A stretch of DNA of 64,000 nucleotides from the NCBI RefSeq assembly GCF_014084045.1, contig NZ_CP043732.1:3038001-3102000 (forward strand), in the 5' to 3' direction. Positions 7,774 through 17,322 of this stretch are shown in pieces. The notes below the pieces were generated by a model. The model was not told the origin of the DNA and searched no databases. It saw only the letters and a program-made list of their open reading frames with translations. The position numbers were made by a program, and so were the translations under genes. The DNA is from Microbacterium esteraromaticum (GTDB taxonomy: Bacteria > Actinomycetota > Actinomycetes > Actinomycetales > Microbacteriaceae). Within the stretch, counting starts at the first letter, position 1, and the number at the start of each line of letters is the position of its first letter.

Positions 7774-8613
7774 ATGACGCCTGCCCCCGTCTTCACCGCC
7801 CACAACGGATTCGAGCTCCCCGCTGTGGGACTTGGCACCTACAGACTCGACGGCGCGGCCGGAGCGGAGTCGGTCACCGCTGCCCTCGCCCTCGGGTACC
7901 GCCTCGTCGACTCGGCGTTCAACTACGAGAACGAGGGAGCAGTGGGCGCCGGCGTCAGGGCATCCGACGTCGACCGCTCCGAGGTCATCGTCACCACGAA
8001 GCTCCCCGGGCGTCATCACGAGACCGCGAAGGCGCGCACCAGCATCGAGGAGAGCAGGTTCCGCCTCGGCCTCGACGCCACCGACCTCCACCTCATCCAC
8101 TGGCCGAATCCGATCACGGGGAACTACGAGCAGGCCTGGCAGGCGCTCGTCGACGCGCAGCAGCGCGGAACGGTGCGCCAGATCGGCGTGTCGAACTTCC
8201 TCCCCGAGCACCTCGAGCGCATCGAGGCCGCCTCCGGCGTGCGCCCTGTCGTGAACCAGATCGAGGTGCACCCCTACTTCCCCCAGGAGGAAGCGCTCGC
8301 GTTCCATGCCGAGCGCGGCATCCTGACCGAGGCGTGGTCGCCCCTCGGGCGGGCACGCGAGGTGGTGAACGAGCCGGTGATCGTCGAGATCGCCCGCAGC
8401 CACGGCATCTCCCCCGTGCAGACGATCATCGCCTGGCATGTCGCACGCGGCACGGTCTCAATCCCGAAGGCGTCGTCGCCCGAGCACCAGCGCACCAACC
8501 TCGAAGCCGCAGCCGTCGTGCTCGACGCCGCCGAGGTCGACGCCATCACCGGTCTCGGCCGGCCCGACGGGCGTCTCTTCGACGGCGATCCGTCCACGCA
8601 CGAGGAGATGTGA
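7774..8613 (+). CDS. Aldo/keto reductase (2,5-diketo-gluconate reductase type)
   Basis: NADPH-dependent carbonyl reductase, cytosolic TIM barrel. Catalytic tetrad visible: Asp and Tyr in LVDSAFNYENE, Lys in VTTKLPG and His in LHLIHWPNP. The signature IGVSNFLPEHLERI and the C-terminal cofactor loop SIPKASSPEHQRTNLEA are complete. A GTG at 7750 is in frame, but GGAGGA lies just before ATG 7774, giving 279 residues. The stop overlaps the next GTG (GTGA), so it leads a short operon with the methyltransferase. Physiological substrate not predictable. Confidence 0.93.
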   Translation: MTPAPVFTAHNGFELPAVGLGTYRLDGAAGAESVTAALALGYRLVDSAFNYENEGAVGAGVRASDVDRSEVIVTTKLPGRHHETAKARTSIEESRFRLGLDATDLHLIHWPNPITGNYEQAWQALVDAQQRGTVRQIGVSNFLPEHLERIEAASGVRPVVNQIEVHPYFPQEEALAFHAERGILTEAWSPLGRAREVVNEPVIVEIARSHGISPVQTIIAWHVARGTVSIPKASSPEHQRTNLEAAAVVLDAAEVDAITGLGRPDGRLFDGDPSTHEEM

Positions 8614-9575
8614 CCCTCACCTCGCACCTCGACCGCCGCGCCGGGCGGGTCTACTTCGCCCTGCAGGCGACCGCGGGCGCACTGTGGTGGGTCGGCGTCG
8701 CCACCGTCTCCGCGGTCAGGGAGGCGACGCTCGGGGGCCTGCCCGTCATGCTGGTCGCGCTCCTCGACATCCCTCTCTTCGTGGTCATGTCGGCCCTCGC
8801 TGCGTTCGGACTGCGCTGGTGCGCCGCAGCGGCAGCGTCATGGACCGTGCTGGTGACCGCGTCGATGGCCATCTACGCCACCGTCACCGGGCTCGCCGGC
8901 TGGGGCGCGCTCGCGATGGTCGCGGCGAGCATCGGCTCGCTGGGCGCGCTGCTGCTGGTGACACTCGACCGGATCCCGTCGGAGTGGCTGCTGGTGGGGC
9001 CGTTCCGAGCTCGGGTCGCGTCGTCGGCCTCCCCCCGTGCGCATCTGCGCCGCACGGCCGCCCAGATCGTCGTCTTCTGGGGTGGCGCGCTGGTGGTCGT
9101 CCCCGCTGCGATCGCCGCGCTCGAGATGCGCTGGGGACTGCACCTGGCGATGCCGATGGGCGTCCGCGCAGCAGGGGCGGTGCTGCTGGTGGCGGCGTCG
9201 GCGCTGGGCATCCGGTCTGCCACCGTGATGGCCGGAACCGGCGACGGCACGCCGCTGCCGAGCGCCACCGCTGCGCGCCTGGTGGTCACGGGACCGTACC
9301 GGCACATCAGGAATCCGATGGCCGTGGCCGGCATCGCCCAGGGCGTCGCGGTCGGGATGCTGTGCGGGTCGTGGCTGGTGATCCTGTATGCGCTCTGCGG
9401 ATCGCTCGTGTGGAACGACCTCATCCGCCCGTGGGAGGAGAAGGATCTCGCCGCCCGTTTCGGAGCGGAGTACGAGCGGTACCGCGAGCGGGTGTCGTGC
9501 TGGGTACCCCGGCGACCGCGCGCCGTCGCGAGGCGGCGGGAAGCCGCCCCCTCGTATACTGACCCGGATGTCTGA
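8610..9575 (+). CDS. Isoprenylcysteine carboxyl methyltransferase-family membrane protein
   Basis: 321 residues with several membrane segments (YFALQATAGALWWVGVA, MLVALLDIPLFVVMSALAAF, VVFWGGALVVVPAAIAAL). The C-terminal ICMT/NnrU-like signature TGPYRHIRNPMAVAGI and EKDLAARFGAEYERYRERV is where S-adenosylmethionine binds in relatives. Actinobacteria have no prenylated CaaX proteins, so the acceptor is unknown. GTG 8610 is chosen because it overlaps the reductase stop; the longer open frame back to 8334 lies inside the reductase gene. Confidence 0.85.
   Translation: MTLTSHLDRRAGRVYFALQATAGALWWVGVATVSAVREATLGGLPVMLVALLDIPLFVVMSALAAFGLRWCAAAAASWTVLVTASMAIYATVTGLAGWGALAMVAASIGSLGALLLVTLDRIPSEWLLVGPFRARVASSASPRAHLRRTAAQIVVFWGGALVVVPAAIAALEMRWGLHLAMPMGVRAAGAVLLVAASALGIRSATVMAGTGDGTPLPSATAARLVVTGPYRHIRNPMAVAGIAQGVAVGMLCGSWLVILYALCGSLVWNDLIRPWEEKDLAARFGAEYERYRERVSCWVPRRPRAVARRREAAPSYTDPDV
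9555..9560 (+). promoter_or_regulatory. Leaderless -10 of the acyltransferase gene
   Basis: TATACT, 7 bases, ATG 9568. It lies within the last codons of the methyltransferase gene, giving the acyltransferase its own promoter despite the overlap. Confidence 0.6.
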
Positions 9576-10704
9576 GCACAGTGAGCCCCCCGTCACGCCG
9601 GCCCCTCTGACCCGAGCAGCGGCGCGGCGCGCCGGTGCGCTCCGCCCCGGTGAGCCGGGCGACGCCGCAGCAGCCGAGCCACTCGCGCCGGTCGCCGGTC
9701 AGACCGGTCGCGGTGCCGACATCAGCCGGGCGCTCGAGCGCCACGACCGGCGCATCGGCTGGATGGATCTGCTGCGCGGTCTGTCGATCCTGCTCGTGAT
9801 CCTGCACCACAGCACGCAGATCGTCGCGTACCGGATCGACGACGTGCCCGAGTTCTTCACCTTCCTCAGCGCGTTCTTCGCCCCGTTCCGCATGCCGATG
9901 CTGATGTTCCTCTCCGGACTGCTCGTCGCCGGCTCGCTCAACGCCCCCGCCGGCAAGTACGTGTGGGGCAAGGTGCGCCGCATCGTGTGGCCGATCATCG
10001 TGTGGACGTTCATCTACACGGCATCGCAGCTGGTCGCCGACCCCGGGCTGAAGCACATGCCGTGGGAGCCCGCCTTCTGGGACACCTACCTGTGGTTCAT
10101 GCAGTTCATCTTCGCGTACTACATCATCGCGCTGCTGCTGCGATGGGTGCCCGCCTGGCTGATGGTCGCGGTGCCGTTCGCGGCCATGTTCCTCATCCCC
10201 GCCGATCTCGAGCTGCTGCAGCGCTTCTTCTACCTGATGCCCTTCTTCTTCCTGGGGGCGTTCATCGAGAAGCACTGGAACCGGTACGCCGGGCTGCTGA
10301 GTGTGCCCCTCGCCGCCGGTCTCGCGATCATCCCGCTCGGCGTGGCTCTGTACTCGGGCTTCATCGAACCGCTCTGGTACGAGCCCCTCTCCGCTCTCCC
10401 CGCGATGCTCGGCATCCTGATCCTCGTGCGTCTCACCGCCGCGGCCCCTGAGGCGCGCTGGCTCGCACCGGTGCGCTTCGTGGGTCAGTACTCACTGATC
10501 TACTACGTCGCCCATTACCCGGTCTTCGCTGCGCTCGGCTGGCTGGCGGCAAAGGCGGGCATCACCAGCCCGGGGCTCGGCCTGGTGCTCATCTTCGCCG
10601 CGACGGTCGCGATCTCGACCGGCTTCGCCCTGATCGGACGACGGATGCCCGTGAGCCTGCTCTTCGAGCTGCCACGTCGGATCGGGCGGGCCAAGCGGGC
10701 ATGA
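9568..10704 (+). CDS. Acyltransferase 3 family integral membrane protein
   Basis: 378 residues with about ten membrane segments. The N-terminal about 60 residues are cytosolic and proline/alanine-rich, then RIGWMDLLRGLSILLVILHH carries the family's RxxxxDxLRG-type start and catalytic histidine region. Relatives O-acylate cell-wall polysaccharides, glycolipids or exported small molecules. It overlaps the methyltransferase stop by 8 bases. No sugar-polymer genes lie next to it, so the acceptor cannot be named. Confidence 0.88.
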   Translation: MSEHSEPPVTPAPLTRAAARRAGALRPGEPGDAAAAEPLAPVAGQTGRGADISRALERHDRRIGWMDLLRGLSILLVILHHSTQIVAYRIDDVPEFFTFLSAFFAPFRMPMLMFLSGLLVAGSLNAPAGKYVWGKVRRIVWPIIVWTFIYTASQLVADPGLKHMPWEPAFWDTYLWFMQFIFAYYIIALLLRWVPAWLMVAVPFAAMFLIPADLELLQRFFYLMPFFFLGAFIEKHWNRYAGLLSVPLAAGLAIIPLGVALYSGFIEPLWYEPLSALPAMLGILILVRLTAAAPEARWLAPVRFVGQYSLIYYVAHYPVFAALGWLAAKAGITSPGLGLVLIFAATVAISTGFALIGRRMPVSLLFELPRRIGRAKRA

Positions 10705-10729
10705 GCTCGTCGGGTCGGTGATCTATCGG

Positions 10730-10802
10730 TGGGCCCTGCCGGGATCGAACCGACGACATCCACGGTGTAAACGTGGCGCTCTACCAGCTGAGCTAAAGGC
10801 CC
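10730..10802 (-). tRNA. tRNA-Val (TAC)
   Basis: 73-base cloverleaf on the minus strand. Acceptor GGGCCTT pairs with AGGGCCC (one G-T), anticodon stem CCACG/CGTGG with loop TTTACAC gives anticodon TAC, and the T loop is TTCGATC. CCA is not encoded. No integrase or duplicated 3' end nearby. Confidence 0.95.
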
Positions 10803-10812
10803 TGGTACTGAC

Positions 10813-10818
10813 ATTCTA
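10813..10818 (-). promoter_or_regulatory. Likely -10 of tRNA-Val
   Basis: TAGAAT on the minus strand, 10 bases before the tRNA 5' end. No convincing -35. Confidence 0.4.
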
Positions 10819-10856
10819 CGGTGCGGAATTTGCCGAACCCGCCATCGGAACGGATA

Positions 10857-10862
10857 TAGGCT
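10857..10862 (+). promoter_or_regulatory. Likely -10 of aceE
   Basis: TAGGCT, predicting a transcript start near 10869 and a leader of about 86 bases before GTG 10955. TTGCCG at 10830-10835 is too far upstream (21-base spacer) to be a good -35. Confidence 0.4.
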
Positions 10863-10954
10863 GAGCACAGCGCGTGTTGTGCAGAGCCGACAAGGCTTCC
10901 CACGCTGCATCCCGTTTCCTTGGCACGACCTGCCAGCTTGACGAAAGGCTCCAC

Positions 10955-13681
10955 GTGACCGTCCACGATCAGGACCCGTACTCCCAGGCACCTCTGGACA
11001 GCGACCCGGAGGAGACCGGAGAGTGGCAGCAGTCACTCGATGAGCTGGTGGATGCGAAGGGGCCGGGGCGCGGCCGGGAGATCATGCTCAGTCTCCTCAA
11101 GCGCTCGAAGGAGCGTCACCTCGGCGTGCCGATGGTGCCCACCACCGACTACATCAACACGATCGCGGCTGAGAACGAGCCCGAGTTCCCCGGCGACGAG
11201 GAGATCGAGCGCCGCTACCGGCACTGGATCCGCTGGAACGCCGCCGTCACCGTGCACCGCGCCCAGCGCCCCGGCATCGGGGTCGGCGGTCACATCTCCA
11301 CCTACGCCGGTGCGGCGTCGCTGTACGAGGTGGGCTTCAACCACTTCTTCCGCGGCCAGGACCACCCCAGCGGCGGCGACCAGATCTTCATCCAGGGCCA
11401 CGCATCGCCCGGCATCTACGCCCGCTCCTTCCTCGAAGGACGCCTGAGCGAGGCCGACATGGACGGCTTCCGTCAGGAGAAGTCGCAGGAGGGCCACGCG
11501 CTTCCGTCGTACCCGCACCCGCGCTCGATGCCGCACTACTGGCAGTTCCCGACCGTGTCGATGGGTCTCGGGCCGATCAACGCGATCTACCAGGCGCAGG
11601 CGAACAAGTACCTGACCAACCGCGGCATCAAGGACACCGGCGACCAGCACGTGTGGGCGTTCCTCGGCGACGGCGAGATGGACGAGGTCGAGAGCCGCGG
11701 CCAGCTCCAGGTCGCCGCGAACGAGGGGCTCGACAACCTCACCTTCGTCATCAACTGCAACCTGCAGCGTCTCGACGGCCCCGTGCGAGGCAACGGCAAG
11801 ATCATCCAGGAGCTGGAGTCGTTCTTCCGCGGCGCGGGCTGGAACGTCATCAAGGTCATCTGGGGCCGCGAGTGGGACGACCTGCTCGCCCGCGACGCGG
11901 ACGGCGCGCTGCTGAACATCATGAACGCCACGCCCGACGGCGACTACCAGACGTACAAGGCCGAATCCGGCGCGTACATCCGCGAGAACTTCTTCGGCCG
12001 CGACGAGCGGGCCGCCGCCCTCGTCAAGGATCTCTCCGACGACGACATCTGGCACCTGCGCCGCGGAGGACACGACTACCGCAAGGTCTATGCGGCGTTC
12101 AAGTCGGCCATGGAGCACAAGGGCCAGCCGACCGTCATCCTCGCCAAGACCGTCAAGGGCTACGGTCTCGGACCGCACTTCGAGGGCCGCAACGCGACCC
12201 ACCAGATGAAGAAGATGACGCTGGAGAACCTCAAGACCTTCCGCGACACCATGCAGATCCCGATCACGGATGCGCAGCTGGAGGAGAACCCCTACCTGCC
12301 CCCGTACTACCACCCGGGTCAGGACGACGAGACGATCCAGTACATGCTCGAGCGCCGTCGCGCGCTCGGCGGACTGCTCCCCGAGCGCCGCACCACGCAC
12401 ACGGCCATCTCGCTGCCTGACGACTCCGCCTACGCGCTGCCGAAGAAGGGCTCCGGCACGCAGGAGATCGCCACGACCATGGCGTTCGTGCGTCTCCTGA
12501 AGGACCTGCTGCGCTCCAAGGACTTCGGCCACCGCATCGTCCCGATCATCCCCGACGAGGCGCGCACGTTCGGCATGGACGCGTACTTCCCCACGGCGAA
12601 GATCTACAACCCGAACGGGCAGCACTACACCTCCGTCGACCGCGAGCTGCTGCTCGCCTACAAGGAGAGCCCCCAGGGCCAGATCGTGCACGTCGGCATC
12701 AACGAGGCAGGCGCTCTCGCCGCCTTCACCGCCGCCGGCACGTCGTACTCGACCCAGGGCGAGCCGCTGATCCCGATCTACATCTTCTACTCGATGTTCG
12801 GCTACCAGCGCACCGGCGACGCGATGTGGGCCGCCGGCGACCAGATGGCGCGAGGCTTCATCATCGGCGCCACCGCCGGCCGCACCACGCTCACCGGCGA
12901 GGGCCTGCAGCACGCCGACGGACACTCGCCGCTGCTGGCATCGACCAACCCGGCGACTGTGTCGTACGACCCGGCCTACGGGTACGAGATCGCTCACATC
13001 ATGCGCTCGGGTCTCGAGCGCATGTACGGCGGCTCGCACCCCGACCCCGATGTCATGTACTACCTAACGGTGTACAACGAGCCCCTCGTGCAGCCCGCCG
13101 AGCCGGAGGACGTCGACGTGGACGGCATCATCCGAGGCATCCACCGCATCAAGGTCGGCTCGGGCGAGGGCCACCGCGCCCAGCTGTTCGCCTCGGGCGT
13201 CGGCGTGCCGTGGGCGCTCGAGGCGCAGGAGCTGCTTCAGAAGGACTGGGGTGTGAGCGCCGACGTGTGGTCGGTGACGTCGTGGAGCGAGCTGCGCCAC
13301 GACGGCCTCGCCGTCGACGAGCACAACTTCCTGCACCCGGAGGAGGAGCCGCAGACGGCGTACCTCACCCAGAAGCTGCAGGGCGCCGAGGGCCCGGTCG
13401 TCGCAGTCAGCGACTTCATGCACGCCGTGCAGGACCAGATCCGCCCCTGGGTGCCGAACCGGTACTACACGCTCGGCGCCGACGGCTTCGGCTTCTCGGA
13501 CACCCGCGCTGCCGCCCGTCGCTTCTTCAAGATCGACGGACCGTCGATGGTCGTGCGCACCCTGCAGGCGCTCGCCGACGAGGGCAGGATCGACCGCTCG
13601 GTGATCGGCCAGGCGATCGAGAAGTACCGCCTGTTCGACGTGAACGCCGGCACCAGCGGGAACGCAGGCGGCGAGAGCTGA
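10955..13681 (+). CDS. aceE: Pyruvate dehydrogenase E1 component, homodimeric
   Basis: Thiamine-diphosphate enzyme that decarboxylates pyruvate and acetylates the E2 lipoyl domain, producing acetyl-CoA. 908 residues, the expected length for single-chain AceE. The cofactor motif begins GDGEMDE near residue 238 and closes with [11 protein letters not shown]; the family segment [19 protein letters not shown] is also clear. GTG 10955 is used because GAAAGG lies 8 bases before it. E2 and E3 genes are not in the window. fasR begins 4 bases after the stop, so acetyl-CoA production is linked on the chromosome to fatty acid synthesis. Confidence 0.97.
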   Translation: MTVHDQDPYSQAPLDSDPEETGEWQQSLDELVDAKGPGRGREIMLSLLKRSKERHLGVPMVPTTDYINTIAAENEPEFPGDEEIERRYRHWIRWNAAVTVHRAQRPGIGVGGHISTYAGAASLYEVGFNHFFRGQDHPSGGDQIFIQGHASPGIYARSFLEGRLSEADMDGFRQEKSQEGHALPSYPHPRSMPHYWQFPTVSMGLGPINAIYQAQANKYLTNRGIKDTGDQHVWAFLGDGEMDEVESRGQLQVAANEGLDNLTFVINCNLQRLDGPVRGNGKIIQELESFFRGAGWNVIKVIWGREWDDLLARDADGALLNIMNATPDGDYQTYKAESGAYIRENFFGRDERAAALVKDLSDDDIWHLRRGGHDYRKVYAAFKSAMEHKGQPTVILAKTVKGYGLGPHFEGRNATHQMKKMTLENLKTFRDTMQIPITDAQLEENPYLPPYYHPGQDDETIQYMLERRRALGGLLPERRTTHTAISLPDDSAYALPKKGSGTQEIATTMAFVRLLKDLLRSKDFGHRIVPIIPDEARTFGMDAYFPTAKIYNPNGQHYTSVDRELLLAYKESPQGQIVHVGINEAGALAAFTAAGTSYSTQGEPLIPIYIFYSMFGYQRTGDAMWAAGDQMARGFIIGATAGRTTLTGEGLQHADGHSPLLASTNPATVSYDPAYGYEIAHIMRSGLERMYGGSHPDPDVMYYLTVYNEPLVQPAEPEDVDVDGIIRGIHRIKVGSGEGHRAQLFASGVGVPWALEAQELLQKDWGVSADVWSVTSWSELRHDGLAVDEHNFLHPEEEPQTAYLTQKLQGAEGPVVAVSDFMHAVQDQIRPWVPNRYYTLGADGFGFSDTRAAARRFFKIDGPSMVVRTLQALADEGRIDRSVIGQAIEKYRLFDVNAGTSGNAGGES

Positions 13682-13685
13682 ACCT

Positions 13686-14900
13686 GTGAGCAGTACCTCC
13701 CAGCAGGCCATGGACAAGGCCGCGACCCTCGCCTGGCTGCGCCGGATCTCCGGTGACATCGCGACGGTGACGATCAAGCGGCTCGAGGACACCCTGCCCT
13801 GGTACGCCGACATGCCGCCGGCCCGACGCTCCGCCGTCGGGCTGGTGGCGCAGGCCGGCATCACCTCGTTCATCCAGTGGTACGAGGATCCGACCTCGAC
13901 CCCCTGGATCGCCGCCGACATCTTCGCCGCCGCCCCGCGGGAGCTGCTGCGCAGCGTCAGTCTGCAGCAGACCCTGCAGTTGATCCGCGTCACGGTCGAG
14001 GTCACCGAGGAGCGGGTCGCCGGCCGCGGCGAGGACCTGCGCGAAGCGATCCTGCTGTACTCCCGCGACGTCGCGTTCGCGTCGGCAGACGTGTACGCCC
14101 GCGCGGCTGAGGCGCGAGGGCTGTGGGATGCCAGGCTCGAGGCGCTCGTCGTCGACTCGATCCTCACGGGCGAGGCGGACGAGGAGCTGCCCAGCCGGAT
14201 CGCTGCACTGGGCTGGCACGGCCACGGCGAGGTCTGCGTGATCGTCGGGACGACTCCCCCGCAGTTCGACGTCGACCTCGTGCGCCGCACGGCGAGGCGG
14301 CTGTCGGTCGACGTCCTGATCGGCGTGCAGGGCTCGAGGCTCGTGCTGGTCATCGGCCGCGCACGCGTCCCCGGCAAGGAGGAGGCGACCGAGGAGCTGC
14401 CCTTCAGCGAGATCGCTCAGCGTCTGGAGCCCTCGTTCGGCCCCGGCTACGTTGTGCTGGGGCCGCCTGTCTCGGCCCTCGTTGACGCCGGTCAGAGCGC
14501 ACGCGCGGCCCTCGCGGGGTTCGCCGTCGCCCGAGCCTGGCGCAGCGCACCGCGTCCGGTGGAAGCCGACGACCTCCTGCCCGAACGCGCCCTCGCCGGC
14601 GACACGCTTGCCAAGCAGACCCTCATCGAGCGGATCTTCCGTCCGCTGCAGGCGCACTCGACCGACCTCGTCACGACCCTCTGGAGCTACCTCGACAACG
14701 GGCGCTCCCTGGAGGCCACCGCCCGAGAGCTCTTCGTGCACCCCAACACGGTTCGCTACCGCCTCAAGCGGGTGACCGAGGTGATCGGCTGGGACGCGAC
14801 GGGGCCGCGCGAGGCGCTGATCCTGCAGACCGCGCTGATCCTCGGATCGATCGGCGCAGCCGAACCCGTGCGCCGCCGCGCCATCCCCCGTCGCCGCTGA
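13686..14900 (+). CDS. fasR: PucR/CdaR-family regulator, FasR-like
   Basis: 404-residue regulator. The middle region is the GGDEF-like degenerate domain of PucR proteins, and the end (about 340-395) is the HTH_30 helix-turn-helix, LEATARELFVHPNTVRYRLK. In Streptomyces the PucR-type FasR just upstream of fabD activates the fabD-fabH-acpP-fabF operon; the identical gene order supports the same job here. GTG start, 4 bases after aceE. A palindrome at 14945-14964 in front of fabD is the obvious candidate binding site. Confidence 0.9.
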   Translation: MSSTSQQAMDKAATLAWLRRISGDIATVTIKRLEDTLPWYADMPPARRSAVGLVAQAGITSFIQWYEDPTSTPWIAADIFAAAPRELLRSVSLQQTLQLIRVTVEVTEERVAGRGEDLREAILLYSRDVAFASADVYARAAEARGLWDARLEALVVDSILTGEADEELPSRIAALGWHGHGEVCVIVGTTPPQFDVDLVRRTARRLSVDVLIGVQGSRLVLVIGRARVPGKEEATEELPFSEIAQRLEPSFGPGYVVLGPPVSALVDAGQSARAALAGFAVARAWRSAPRPVEADDLLPERALAGDTLAKQTLIERIFRPLQAHSTDLVTTLWSYLDNGRSLEATARELFVHPNTVRYRLKRVTEVIGWDATGPREALILQTALILGSIGAAEPVRRRAIPRRR

Positions 14901-14944
14901 GACGAAGCACCCTCCCGAAGCGCGGCGGCGAATGTACGCCACGC

Positions 14945-14964
14945 ACAATCGATTCGTCGATTGT
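14945..14964. promoter_or_regulatory. Candidate FasR operator before fabD
   Basis: Perfect inverted repeat ACAATCGA-TTCG-TCGATTGT. Its centre is about 60 bases upstream of the fabD GTG, which itself sits 6 bases after CAGACT (15002-15007). If fabD is leaderless, the site is at about -60, a normal place for an activator. Assignment to FasR is inference from position. Confidence 0.5.
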
Positions 14965-15013
14965 TGTGATGTTTCATCCACCACTAGCGCCGAATCGTTG
15001 GCAGACTGGTCTG

Positions 15014-15934
15014 GTGATTGTCGTCGCATCGCCCGGACAGGGTTCACAGACTCCCGGTTTCCTCGCACCCTGGCTCGAGCTGGACGGCGTCGCCGACCAG
15101 CTGGCCGCCTACTCCGAGGCTGCGGAGGTCGATCTGATCGCACACGGCACCGAGTCGGACGCCGACACGATCCGTGATACCCGCATCGCCCAGCCCCTCA
15201 TCGTCGCAGCCTCGCTGGTCGCCGCCGAGCAGCTCACCCTGCGCGCCGGACGTCGCGCCGACGGCGTCGCCGGGCACTCCGTCGGCGAACTGGCGGCTCT
15301 GGTCGGGGCCGAGGTCGTCGCCGCCGGCGATGCGATGCGGCTGGTCGGCATCCGCGGTCGCGCGATGGCGGATGCCGCGGCGCAGACGCCCACCGGCATG
15401 AGCGCCGTCCTCGGAGGCGACGCCGACGAGGTCCTCGCGCTTCTCGACGAGCTCGAGCTGACTCCGGCGAACTACAACGTCGCCGGTCAGATCGTCGCCG
15501 CCGGAGCCCTTCCCGCCCTCGCCCAGCTCGCCGAGCGGGCCCCGCGCGGCGTGCGCGTCATGCCCCTGCAGGTCGCAGGCGCGTTCCACACCTCGTACAT
15601 GGCGCCCGCCGTCGACACCCTGCGCTCCGCCGTGGCCGGTGTCACCCCGAGCGACCCGACCATCACCCTGTGGTCGAACCGCGACGGTGCCGCCGTCGAT
15701 GCGGGCCAGGAGGCGCTCGACCGCATCGTCACGCAGGTCTCGTCGCCCGTGCGCTGGGATCTGTGCATGGAGTCATTCGCCGCTGCCGGGATCACCGGCT
15801 TCATCGAGGTCGCTCCCGCCGGAGCGCTCGTCGGCCTCGCCAAGCGGGGCCTGCGCGGCATCCCGAACGTCGCGGTGAAGACCCCCGACGACCTCGACGC
15901 AGCCGCCGAGCTGCTGAATGGAGCAGTCTCGTGA
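15014..15934 (+). CDS. fabD: Malonyl-CoA:ACP transacylase
   Basis: Moves malonyl groups from CoA to acyl carrier protein to start type II fatty acid elongation. 306 residues. Catalytic serine in GHSVGE (about residue 89) and histidine in GAFHTSYM are present; the start VIVVASPGQGSQTPGF matches the family N-terminus, which favours GTG 15014 over the ATG at 14966. Its stop overlaps the fabH GTG. Confidence 0.96.
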   Translation: MIVVASPGQGSQTPGFLAPWLELDGVADQLAAYSEAAEVDLIAHGTESDADTIRDTRIAQPLIVAASLVAAEQLTLRAGRRADGVAGHSVGELAALVGAEVVAAGDAMRLVGIRGRAMADAAAQTPTGMSAVLGGDADEVLALLDELELTPANYNVAGQIVAAGALPALAQLAERAPRGVRVMPLQVAGAFHTSYMAPAVDTLRSAVAGVTPSDPTITLWSNRDGAAVDAGQEALDRIVTQVSSPVRWDLCMESFAAAGITGFIEVAPAGALVGLAKRGLRGIPNVAVKTPDDLDAAAELLNGAVS

Positions 15935-16929
15935 GCATTCTCAAGCAGGCCACCGGCGCCGCCCACACCCGCATCTACTCCGTCGGTGCGGCACGCGGCG
16001 AGAACGCCGTTCCCAACGACGACCTGGTCGGGCCCATCGACTCCAGCGACGAGTGGATCCGGCAGCGCACCGGCATCATCACCCGCACCAGGGCCGTCCC
16101 CGAGACGAGCGCCATCGAGCTCTCCGCCGACGCCGCGAAGGAGGCCGTCGAGCGCTCGGGCATCGACCCTGCCGAGATCGATCTCGTCATCGTCGCGACC
16201 ATCAGCAATCCGAAGCAGACGCCGTCGGTCGCCGCCATCGTCGCGGACCGCATCGGCGCCACTCCCGCCGCGGCATATGACATGAACGCCGCGTGCGCCG
16301 GATACGCGTACGCGGTCGCGCAGGCCGACGCGCTCATCCGCGCCGGAGCCGCGCGTCACGCCGTAGTCATCGGCGCCGAGAAGCTGTCGGACGTCGTCGA
16401 CCCGACCGACCGCAGCATCTCCTTCCTTCTCGGAGACGGCGCCGGCGCCGTCGTCATCGGTCCGAGCGAGACCCCGGGCATCTCTGCCACGGTCTGGGGA
16501 TCGGACGGCTCGAAGGCGGACCTCGTCGGCATGAACCACACTCTCACCGAGTTCCGAGACGGCAAGGCACCCTGGCCGACGCTCCGTCAGGAGGGACCGC
16601 GCGTGTTCCGCTGGGCGGTGTGGGAGATGGCCAAGGTCGCCCGCGAGGCGCTCGAGAAGGCAGGCGTCGAGGCATCCGATCTCGCCGCCTTCATCCCGCA
16701 CCAGGCGAACCTGCGCATCATCGAGGAGTTCGCCAAGCAGCTCAAGCTGCCGGAGACGACCGTCATCGCCCGCGACATCGAGACGACGGGCAACACCTCG
16801 GCGGCATCGATCCCCCTCGCCACCCACCGCCTGCTCGAAGAGCACCCCGAGCTCAGCGGTGGTCTGGCGCTGCAGATCGGATTCGGCGCCGGACTCGTCT
16901 TCGGCGCGCAGGTGGTCGTGCTCCCCTGA
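15931..16929 (+). CDS. fabH: Beta-ketoacyl-ACP synthase III
   Basis: Condenses an acyl-CoA primer with malonyl-ACP; primer choice sets straight versus branched fatty acids. 332 residues with the complete triad Cys122 (NAACAGYAYA), His257 (FIPHQANLRI) and Asn288 (GNTSAASIP). The GTG start overlaps the fabD stop (GTGA), indicating translational coupling in the fabD-fabH-acpP-fabF operon. Confidence 0.97.
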   Translation: MSILKQATGAAHTRIYSVGAARGENAVPNDDLVGPIDSSDEWIRQRTGIITRTRAVPETSAIELSADAAKEAVERSGIDPAEIDLVIVATISNPKQTPSVAAIVADRIGATPAAAYDMNAACAGYAYAVAQADALIRAGAARHAVVIGAEKLSDVVDPTDRSISFLLGDGAGAVVIGPSETPGISATVWGSDGSKADLVGMNHTLTEFRDGKAPWPTLRQEGPRVFRWAVWEMAKVAREALEKAGVEASDLAAFIPHQANLRIIEEFAKQLKLPETTVIARDIETTGNTSAASIPLATHRLLEEHPELSGGLALQIGFGAGLVFGAQVVVLP

Positions 16930-16947
16930 TCGGGCGCGCGCCTTCCC

Positions 16948-16953
16948 TAGACT
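16948..16953 (+). promoter_or_regulatory. Possible internal promoter before acpP
   Basis: TAGACT in the 63-base fabH-acpP gap, which would give a leader of about 33 bases with GAAAGAGG before ATG 16993. Carrier protein is usually needed in excess of the enzymes, which fits an extra promoter; no -35 is evident. Confidence 0.4.
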
Positions 16954-16992
16954 GTTCACCGGTTCCAACCATTCCGAGAAAGAGGAAACACC

Positions 16993-17241
16993 ATGGCTCT
17001 CACCCACGACGAGGTCCTCGCCGGCCTTGCTGAGCTGGTCACCGACGAGACGGGCATCGACGCATCCGAGGTCACGATGGAGAAGTCGTTCACCGACGAC
17101 CTCGACATCGACTCGATCTCGATGATGACGATCGTCGTCAACGCCGAGGAGAAGTTCGGCGTCACCATCCCCGACGACGAGGTCAAGAACCTGAAGACCG
17201 TCGCTGACGCCGTCAACTTCATCGTCGCCGGCCAGGAGTAA
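16993..17241 (+). CDS. acpP: Acyl carrier protein
   Basis: 82-residue acidic carrier. The phosphopantetheine attachment serine is Ser41 in DLDIDSISMM; isoleucine replaces the usual leucine of DSL, as in several actinobacteria. Strong ribosome site AGAGGAAA before ATG. Located between fabH and fabF, the standard actinobacterial order. Confidence 0.97.
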   Translation: MALTHDEVLAGLAELVTDETGIDASEVTMEKSFTDDLDIDSISMMTIVVNAEEKFGVTIPDDEVKNLKTVADAVNFIVAGQE

Positions 17242-17322
17242 GACCCGTCGATGCCACCCCCGCGGACCGCGGGGCGTGGCATCCTCCTTCCTGCATCCAC
17301 CCCCTCCTCACGAAGGACCTCC

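Noticed and set aside
10730..10802. tRNA-Val as an integration hotspot
   Set aside because: No partial second copy of the tRNA end and no phage-like genes within 10 kb.
11033..13039. 668-codon open frame antisense to aceE
   Set aside because: GC-rich third positions make long antisense frames common; the protein is low-complexity Arg/Val/Asp-rich with no domain, and aceE is certain.
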